A DNA stretch of 64,000 nt from Pezicula radicicola (Eukaryota > Ascomycota > Leotiomycetes > Helotiales > Dermateaceae), in the NCBI GenBank assembly GCA_003008705.1, contig PDUO01000011.1, forward strand, positions 115,956-179,955. Reading direction: 5' to 3'. Each line of letters opens with the position of its first letter. Position 1 is the first letter of the stretch. The notes under the pieces were generated by a model. That model was given only the letters and a program-made list of their open reading frames with translations, ran no database searches and was not told where the DNA came from. This document shows positions 57,179 through 64,000 of this stretch, piece by piece. Made by a program: the position numbers and the translations under genes.

Positions 57179-58318
57179 ATGCGCTCCTCCACCATTGCAA
57201 GCACCACCTTTTTGGCTGCATCTTTGCTGGTCAAGGATGTCCTCGCTGGACCTCCTCACCAATTGAGACACAAGCACCGTCGCGATATTGTCACCGATGT
57301 TGTCGTTGACGAGGTTGTCGAGACCGTTTGGTCTACCATCTTTGTCACTGGCGACGAGCCTGCCACTGAGGCTCCCCCAGCACCAGCACCAACTACCGTC
57401 GAGACTACTCCAGCTGTAGTTGTCACTGTTACCGCTCCAGTTGAGACTCCAAGCACTACATCAACCACTCCAGTGCCAACCACCTCAACCACAGCTGTCG
57501 CTCAAGTCGCTGCTGAAGTAGCCACCAGTGCCGCCGCAGTTATTCCAACCACATTGGCAACCGTCGTATCCTCTTCAAATGTCGTAACCGCAGCCTCCTC
57601 GACAGCATCTTCCTCATCTGGAAAGCGTGGTCTCGCATACAACTCTGCCGATCTCCTCTCAGGATTCTCCGGATACTCTGAGATTACATGGGCCTACAAC
57701 TGGGCCTCCTCATCCGATGGACTCGACCTGAGCGGTGTTGAATACGTTCCTCTTCTCTGGGGTCTCGCAGACGAGTTCACCTCTGTCTGGGCCGCCAATG
57801 CCCAATCCGCCATCGACAGCGGGTCCCAATACCTTATGTCCTTCAACGAACCCGATCTCTCTTCTCAAGCCAACATTGGATACGCTGATGCCGCCACCAA
57901 CTGGATCACATACATGGAGCCATTTGCTGACAAGGCCACGCTCCTTTCCCCAGCTGTTACCAACGGTGGTTCTCCAATGGGACTCACCTACCTCGAGAAC
58001 TTCCTCAGCGCCTGCTCCACCTGCACTATCCACGCCACCAACATCCATTGGTACGATTCTGCCACCAACATCGACTACTTCAAGACCTACGTCGCAGAGG
58101 CTTACACCGCAGGTGGTAACCGCCCAATCTGGATCTCCGAGTTCGGTGCGTCTGGATCCGATGATGAGATCAACACCTTCCTCGAGACTGTTCTCCCTTG
58201 GTTGGACGAGCAAGATTATGTCGAGAAGTACGCCTACTTCATGGCATCTGATGGTGTCCTCCTCAGCAGTGGAACCACCCTCTCGACTATCGGAAACACC
58301 TACGCTTCTACCACTTAA
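57179..58318 (+). CDS. GH128-type secreted beta-1,3-glucanase-like wall protein
   Basis: Single-exon gene of 379 residues. Residues 1-23 are a signal peptide (MRSSTIASTTFLAASLLVKD is its core). Residues about 25-150 are a Val/Thr/Pro-rich, probably O-glycosylated region, ending before KRGLAYNSADLLSGF. The catalytic part then follows: EITWAYNWASSSDGLD, VEYVPLLWGLADEF, YLMSFNEPDLSSQANI with the probable acid/base E224, and RPIWISEFGASGSDDE with the probable nucleophile E321. This is the alkali-sensitive linkage protein 1 (Asl1)/GH128 fold, whose members hydrolyse or bind beta-1,3-glucan. The KR before GLAYN may be a Kex2 site releasing the domain. Codon use is strongly C/T-ending, unlike neighbours, as in highly expressed genes. 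Confidence 0.9.
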   Translation: MRSSTIASTTFLAASLLVKDVLAGPPHQLRHKHRRDIVTDVVVDEVVETVWSTIFVTGDEPATEAPPAPAPTTVETTPAVVVTVTAPVETPSTTSTTPVPTTSTTAVAQVAAEVATSAAAVIPTTLATVVSSSNVVTAASSTASSSSGKRGLAYNSADLLSGFSGYSEITWAYNWASSSDGLDLSGVEYVPLLWGLADEFTSVWAANAQSAIDSGSQYLMSFNEPDLSSQANIGYADAATNWITYMEPFADKATLLSPAVTNGGSPMGLTYLENFLSACSTCTIHATNIHWYDSATNIDYFKTYVAEAYTAGGNRPIWISEFGASGSDDEINTFLETVLPWLDEQDYVEKYAYFMASDGVLLSSGTTLSTIGNTYASTT

Positions 58319-60079
58319 ATAACCCATTAAATCTCAATCAATCTGGCTCCTTCCTTGAAGGAAACAATACTTCTACCACTACAATTTTCCTCTTTTTGCG
58401 TAGAATATATGGAGCTAGGGATTTTTTGGAGTTGTTGGATATTTGGATCATTTGGATACAGTGTATCTTCAGGTGCTTCTGGATCGGAGCTGGACTGGAC
58501 AGGATTAAACAAACAAAACCAAGTCGTGTTTTAACCCTTTTTTGTTGAAACATGCACTTTTACTTTCAAACTTGTACATAGTTTTTGAGGACGTTTTAAG
58601 ATAACATAGATCGCCGGATTTGGACAAATGGGCTCTTTCTTTTGTGTGTGGTGGGTGTTCTTTGGAGACAGTCAAAACGGGGAAGGACGGTGGAGTACGC
58701 GATGCGGTTTGAGTATTGTACTCGAGTAAATTTTAAAACAAAAAATTCCAATCGGCGTTTTCACAATCTGTCATTCTTTGCATTGATTCAGTGCCATTGC
58801 GACAACAACTCTCTTGCCTCTGATCTAACTCATCTTCTGCTTCAACTACCGTGCTGCATAGCAACTAGCAAAAGACGACTTACATCACACAGAAAACAAT
58901 CCCCCTAGTGCAATGTACAGCTTCGGCACTACCTCGTCATGCTAACAACAAACATGGTGCATCTTCCCTGAAAACTTTCAAAAAAATTCTTGTTCCTTGT
59001 TCCCCGAGTATGTTCCTTGTCAACTTCATGATATGGTGTGGTGGTGAAGTGTAATGTGGCAAACTACTGCAACGCTTACGCAGGTTCAATCACCACATCA
59101 CTGCACTTACGCAGGTACAACAAAATTACAAACACAATTAAGAGTAAATAACGGTAGGCTTGGCCAACCATACCTCCGTAAAATTGGTGAGATACTTTGC
59201 GAAGCGAAAAGGAGAAGAAAATGACAACGGTCAAATGGTTGGGAAATGGCCACGACATAAGCAACTAGCAGATAAGAAGCCAAGAGTGCTGTATAGAGTG
59301 AATGAATAATACGAAGTAAGCTGACAGCACTTGGAGTCTTGGAGTCTTGGAGATTATTATGATGCATCATGCATAATAGAAAGAGGGGGTGTGGACTTCG
59401 GGATTGGATTGTTTTGTTTGGGTTTCTTTTTTGGAGGGAAAGATCTAGGAGTGTGGATGGTGAATGGTGAATGGTGGGTGAATGTGAGTGAATGTGAGTG
59501 AATGTGTGAAGTGTTGAAGAGTTGAGATGTTGAAATGGTGGCGTGTGGGGAAGGCTCGGGAAAATACCGAGGTTTGTATTGTAATTGTCATGTGCTGAGT
59601 TCTTTCACTCCATTCGAAACGTAACTTCCGCAATTTCAAATTTACAGCGATGATTATTTGCTAGCAACTATGTGAGAAGTGGTGCTCTCTCCCATTATTC
59701 AGTTGAGTCCTACGGCGGAGCAGGATATCTGCCAGAGAAAATGCAGTCAAGTGCTCGAGATGCGGTGGCATCATACGACCAATAGAGGCAGCTACACCAG
59801 CAGCGCTGCATGTGTAGCGTGTCAAAGAGAAAGTTCAACCAATGCTTATTCGAGAAGCCCTTACTATCGAAATGGGTACATACAGTCAATTCCTTCCGTT
59901 TATGTGCAACGGAGTCTATTGAACAGCCATAAAACAATCACATGGGAATCAAAGGAAGAAGAAGAAAAATCCGTTGATAATTCGGAAGGAGAAAACATCC
60001 AAATATTGCTTCATACAGATATCTCCTTTTCTAGATATCCCTTCCCCCACAAAGGGATAACCATGTTCAACATTGAACT
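58319..60079. other. Intergenic, short GAATGTGAGT repeats
   Basis: 1.76 kb. Holds the GH128 3' UTR and, at about 59459-59507, imperfect GTGAATGGTGAATG / GAATGTGAGT repeats. ORF near 59679-60230 (plus) starts at GTG, overlaps the relic below and is not supported. Confidence 0.5.
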
Positions 60080-60500
60080 TCACTTCAACAACCGCCCATC
60101 ATACGAAACATTGACTACGGTAGAGGTAGAGGTCGGGATACCATCCTTTGGGATGATGCATTCCATGCTGCTTTCCATGCTGCTTCCATCCGTCTTATCA
60201 AGCTTTGCCGTTTGGATGTGTGAGCGATAGTTATCCACCGAATTATACAACTCGATGGGCTTCACTCCAGCCTTGTGGTGGTCATACGATGAGCGAGGAA
60301 CGTTTGCTTCTTTGGAGCGGTCGCTTCTGAGCGAGCTGCCCAAAACACTGTTATGCCACATCAGCAACAGATGCAGTTCACAAAGTCAGGCACACGGTAC
60401 TGGCGATGTATAGCCGGTAGCCGGTAGATGGCGGATTGACAAAGTTCGAAGTCATGCCCTCTGGCGGTGCCATTGCTGGCAACTGGTCTAGAGACGACAT
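60080..60500 (-). pseudogene. Internally deleted PTH11/rhodopsin-domain membrane protein relic
   Basis: Minus strand 60500-60378 reads MSSLDQLPAMAPPEGMTSNF then VNPPSTGYRLYIASTVCLTL and a stop. This is the typical start of fungal PTH11-like, rhodopsin-domain seven-helix proteins (PPxGxxSNFVNPPS, start of helix 1). From about 60367 to 60080, in another frame, comes GSSLRSDRSKEANVPRSSYD and the ending STSTVVNVSYDGRLLK, the typical cytoplasmic tail of the same family. The core with helices 2-7, about 230 residues, is missing and the frames do not join. So only the two ends of the gene remain. The family call is from remembered N- and C-terminal patterns. Confidence 0.6.
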
Positions 60501-62082
60501 GACGAGTAGAGCGTATTACGATGATAAAAAGTCAACTGATACTCCATGACAAATACGGACCGTTTCTTGAAATCAGTTGGCGGGATAAATAATGGAAAAT
60601 TATATCCTCTTCTACGTCGCTTTGGCCCTTTCTTTTTCCAACATCAACGACGCTATGATCATGCAGCATCGCGACAGCTACTTTTTGAACTATACCATCT
60701 TCTAAAAAGATAACCTCAATATCATCACCAACTAAATCTACCTCGTCAAGGGCGGTCTAAAAGCAAATCTTGCACATTTGGCTCGGGCATCAGCCGGGCT
60801 TTCTAGGGCTTTTTGTGCTGGTGGCAACGTCAACATTATTGGATATTTGACCTGGCCCTTGCATCTCGCTGACGCTTTCAAAAATAGACCGTCGCCTCCT
60901 ATCGATAGAAGTGCGGGATGGTGGAGTCAATATTTTCTTCCAGCACTAGAACCAGAACCATTGTAGCTATCCTTGTATACAGGGTTTATGGTACTTTCGG
61001 GACTTAAAGTCTCAAACCCGAGCTCAAATGGTGAAGGCACCATACAGTAGAACGTGCTTTGATCGATGTTGAAGCTTGTTTTAACAGCTGCATTGTGCCC
61101 TCCCTCCACCTTTGCTTTGGCCACGAAGTGATCAATTACCTCTAAACAAGCGATGTGATTCCAACATGAAGAGATGGGGCCTCACGACAAGGCTAAGCGA
61201 CCATAGAGGCATTGTGCTGAATGTGCTCCCTGTTCAGACGAGCATGAATGACTCGGTATTACAATTTGGAAATGGCTCTCCCAAAATTCCCCTGTTTTGG
61301 TCTAGGTGTCTATATTCAAAGTAATCAATCACTTGTAATTGATTACGTGGTAAAGAAAACTGAAAGTACTTTCATGGAAAGCACTAGAGCTAAACTGACA
61401 ATTTATTACTCAAGAGGATTTTCTTGGCAATGCTATTCAATTACAGGCTCCCTGTCCAGACAACACCAAATTAGCCGTTCAGATCAGCAATGTGCTAACT
61501 AGTATCTTTCACCCATAGTAACTCGGATAGTTGGAAGGTATATTCACTTTCGATAGCATTGCTATAAAGTTCTACTTTAGAATATCAGTCGTACGGTAGC
61601 TGCAAGGAAAATCAAAGATTGAAAGTCCCTTTCATAAAGCTTGGAATCGTGGCAGGCTCATGAACTTCCCCAGAACTTCTAATCACTTCTATAAGGGAAG
61701 ATCCAACATTGAGAGACCGGAAGCATGTCCGCGGGATGTTATGCAGATTTGGACGTTGGATAAGTTGTGCACACTCTCCGCATATGGAAGGACCAACTTC
61801 GTGGGAATTCCAACAAGCAAGCCGCGAACGCTTTGGATTTTGGTCCGCTCGCACTACTGGATCACCCTATTCTTCCCATCAATCTGCACCCACATTTCTA
61901 ATTTCATTCTTCCATGCACAGAGCGCAGAGCCATGGTTCCTCATCTGGCATCATCGCCGTCGATAGGTATACAAGCGCTGCTTGATTTGACCAATAGACT
62001 TTGCCCTTTCAAATTATCCATTGGACTAGAAAATACCTTTCCTTTTTATGCCCATTCCAATCACCAATTCAGATGTCATGGC
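60501..62082. other. Decayed DNA, no gene called
   Basis: 1.6 kb with fragments of open frame on both strands (60778-60966 plus, 61124-60927 minus, 61660-62082 plus). None gave a family. One minus-strand run near 61750 (NLSNVQICITSR) faintly recalls fungal NACHT-type proteins but is too short to call. Confidence 0.35.
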
Positions 62083-63329
62083 ATGGATATCGAGTACAAC
62101 CACACAATCCCAACCTGTAATATTATCAATTTGAAAGGCGACATCTTTTTTCCTGAGTGGTCCCCAAAGCCTTCCACATTCCTACAGTGTTAGCCATTAC
62201 ACCATATGGCAAGAAGAAGCCATTTAATTTCAGCCAGGTCCTTGCCAGTCACGACTTCGGTGTGTCATCACAATATGGTGCTTTTGGGGGAAGCGATCCA
62301 CTCCATTGGACCAAGCAGGGGTTTGCCTACGTCGTGGTCCATTCAAGAGGGAGCTACACTTTTGAAGGGGAAAAAGCAAACTTCGTAAGCAAGCTTGATG
62401 GTCTCGATGCCTTTGATGTGATGGAGTATCTTAGCTGCGAACTCTGAGGCCAAATACTTAAACCTTCACCCGTACGTATTTTCAAGCCAGTGAATGTTGA
62501 ACATGACTCGCTGTCTAATTACCTCCGAATAGGTACCTGAAGCCGGAATGGCAAATCGCAGCCGAATCATTAGAGCGCCAGACAGCTTTCTTCAACCTCT
62601 CACTTCGCAGCCTAAAGTTAGAACTTGCCAATCAGACCATACTAGCTGGCGCAGTGAGCACGAATGGCCGTTATCTCTTACAATAAGAACCAAGTATCAT
62701 CTATGTCTAGATGGACTACTCTGATGCTCAACAACAAAATTACCAAAGGAAGCCAAATCAACTATTTAAGAAGCACAATCTGGCTCTACTTCCTGGGAAT
62801 TAACTTTCTGTCAACCAGCTGAAATAACAGGTACCCCACGCCTACACCTTCTCTTCTCGAAAGCGTCACAAATAGACGCAGACGCAGATATTTTCGTGGT
62901 ACTACAGAAACTAGATCACGACCGTCGAATTATAAATTCTCCCTACCAAAGCTTAATTAACAATGGAGAGGTAGCAGGGGCTGGTTACGGGCTTCTAGAC
63001 GCAAATTATATTCATATCCATTCGGCGACGAGGTATCCCACACTTTCCTTGAAGCTGATGTGCAATATCTGAAACCTCATGAAACCTAGCGTCTTGACAT
63101 TGGTATTCAGCCTACTGGTATAGTTTTTCGTAGGGCCGAGGGCTTGAGGTTAGTTGTTTTAGACCATGACTTTCGTCAATATAGATATACTGGTACGGGA
63201 TGCAACAAGGATCCTATTGCCGAACATGAAATTTGGCCGAATCAAAGTTACCTTGAATTGCCTATCATTCCAAGAGTGCATTCAGACCAGTCTTTAGTCT
63301 GTGGGGAGGCTGAGGCAGCAATGCATTGA
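62083..63329 (+). pseudogene. CocE/S15-type hydrolase pseudogene with central deletion
   Basis: Translation in several frames follows a CocE/NonD (X-Pro dipeptidyl-peptidase-like) hydrolase. N-terminal part: MDIEYNHTIPT, NLKGDIFFPEWSPKPS, then (shifted frame) VLAITPYGKKKPFNFSQ, GGSDPLHWTKQGFAYVVVHS and DGLDAFDVMEYLS. The region of the catalytic Ser-Asp-His, some 300 residues, is absent. Then YLKPEWQIAAESLERQTAFF, later SGSTSWELTF, TPRLHL, DADIFVVLQKLDHDRRI, SHTFLEADVQYLKPHE, RLDIGIQPTGIVFRRAEGLR and NQSYLELPIIP, which is the C-terminal lectin-like (NonD) domain. At least five frame changes and many stops. Non-functional. Confidence 0.6.
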
Positions 63330-64000
63330 TTTTCCAGCCTGCTGCTCTACCAAAGCCAGAGCCTTGGGTCTCATAGAAGTATTGTCTGAAAAGCAATACA
63401 CGATGGCAGCCTTATCACACGTCCTTGAAGTGATGGATTCCTTTCGCTAAGCAAACTACAGTATTTAGTTCCCCTTTAGCCTCGCTTGGCCCCTTCCACT
63501 ATGGGTCGGCGCACTGTAAAAAAAAAGTACTTCTTTTCTCTATCCCAGCCTTCACTATTTTCTATCTTACATCTCAGTATTCTAAGCATACCTCTATGAG
63601 CATCCAATCACCCATATTGACAACAAAGAGCGGGATGATAATAGAGCAAAGAGGAAAGCTTGTAGTAAAGCTCTCCGCTATCTGGCGAGAATATTTTCCT
63701 GTTCCTTTTTAGTGGGCTGAATTTCGTACAACTATGATCAGTGATGATGAAGCATGGAACATGGATCTCCCCACGTCTCCGAAAATTTCGTAGACGTGTG
63801 TGAGGACAAACTTCCTTGGCTGGTGCTGAGATCAAACTCGTCCCGAGCTCAAGCCCTTGAACTTGTGGTCTCAGGTGCCCATATAAAATCAAGACTGACC
63901 CAGGTCAGAAGCGTCTGGCACAAATCTTGATATATCAAACTTTAAATATGTTAACCCTTGTTTGTTCTTTAATAGCAATACTTGGGTTTGGAATGTACAC
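63330..64000. other. Window end, no gene seen
   Basis: 670 bp with no recognisable gene. A minus-strand frame at 63892-63608 has no domain. Window edge cuts the sequence. Confidence 0.5.

Noticed and set aside
59679..60230. 183-codon frame on plus
   Set aside because: Starts at GTG, overlaps the better-supported PTH11-type relic on minus, and resembles nothing known.
60778..61124. Open frames on both strands in the decayed tail region
   Set aside because: Neither strand gives a family, and both are interrupted; left as unassigned decayed DNA.
61612..61860. Faint NACHT-like run on minus (NLSNVQICITSR)
   Set aside because: Only a dozen residues; no Walker motifs or repeat domain nearby; similarity is within chance.
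1..64000. tRNA, rRNA, CRISPR
   Set aside because: No cloverleaf with A/B boxes, no conserved rRNA segment and no regularly spaced repeat array was recognised by eye; a tRNA scan would be decisive.

Overview
The window is nuclear DNA of a filamentous ascomycete. The evidence is dense single-copy housekeeping genes with many short (about 45-100 bp) GT-AG introns, often with CTAAC-type branch sites, mixed with fungal-specific families (ARS-binding protein 2, GH128 with a Ser/Thr/Pro linker, PTH11-type and DUF3435 relics). Gene content looks like Leotiomycetes (Botrytis/Sclerotinia relatives), but this is inference from protein style and was not tested. There is one short assembly gap (25978-25992). 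I saw no tRNA, rRNA or CRISPR.

Layout. 1-2.7 kb: AT-rich, holding a decayed DUF3435-type recombinase gene. 2.7-24.4 kb: compact conserved block of HEM13, ATG8, a small PAM2-motif protein, NCE101-like, GGC1 (mitochondrial GTP/GDP carrier), RPC82, QCR2, ATP15, MAK10/NAA35, a PMP47-type peroxisomal carrier and Abp2. 24.4-27 kb: gene-free stretch with the gap and a strong 11-bp inverted repeat. 27-32 kb: an MFS sugar transporter and a CYP57-like P450. 32.5-36.7 kb: CTF4 and a WD40 gene, divergent. 37-44 kb: an accessory island with two related cysteine-rich single-pass membrane proteins in opposite orientation, a 59-residue zinc-type protein, a small secreted protein and a MITE candidate. 45-54 kb: RAD57, a diverged repeat cluster, a DHA2 drug transporter and a YAT2-type carnitine acetyltransferase. 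57-58.3 kb: a GH128 wall glucanase-like protein. 58.3-64 kb: decayed DNA with a PTH11-type relic and a CocE/S15 hydrolase relic, both missing their central part.

The conserved block is rich in mitochondrial function: haem synthesis (HEM13), complex III (QCR2), ATP synthase epsilon (ATP15) and GTP import (GGC1). QCR2 and ATP15 are adjacent and co-oriented. CTF4 and RAD57 act in replication and recombination. The accessory parts (secreted or membrane proteins, P450, transporters, mobile-element relics) look like fast-evolving environment-facing DNA.

Exon boundaries were worked out by hand from reading frame, GT/AG sites and family similarity. They are predictions, but every multi-exon model given closes in frame.
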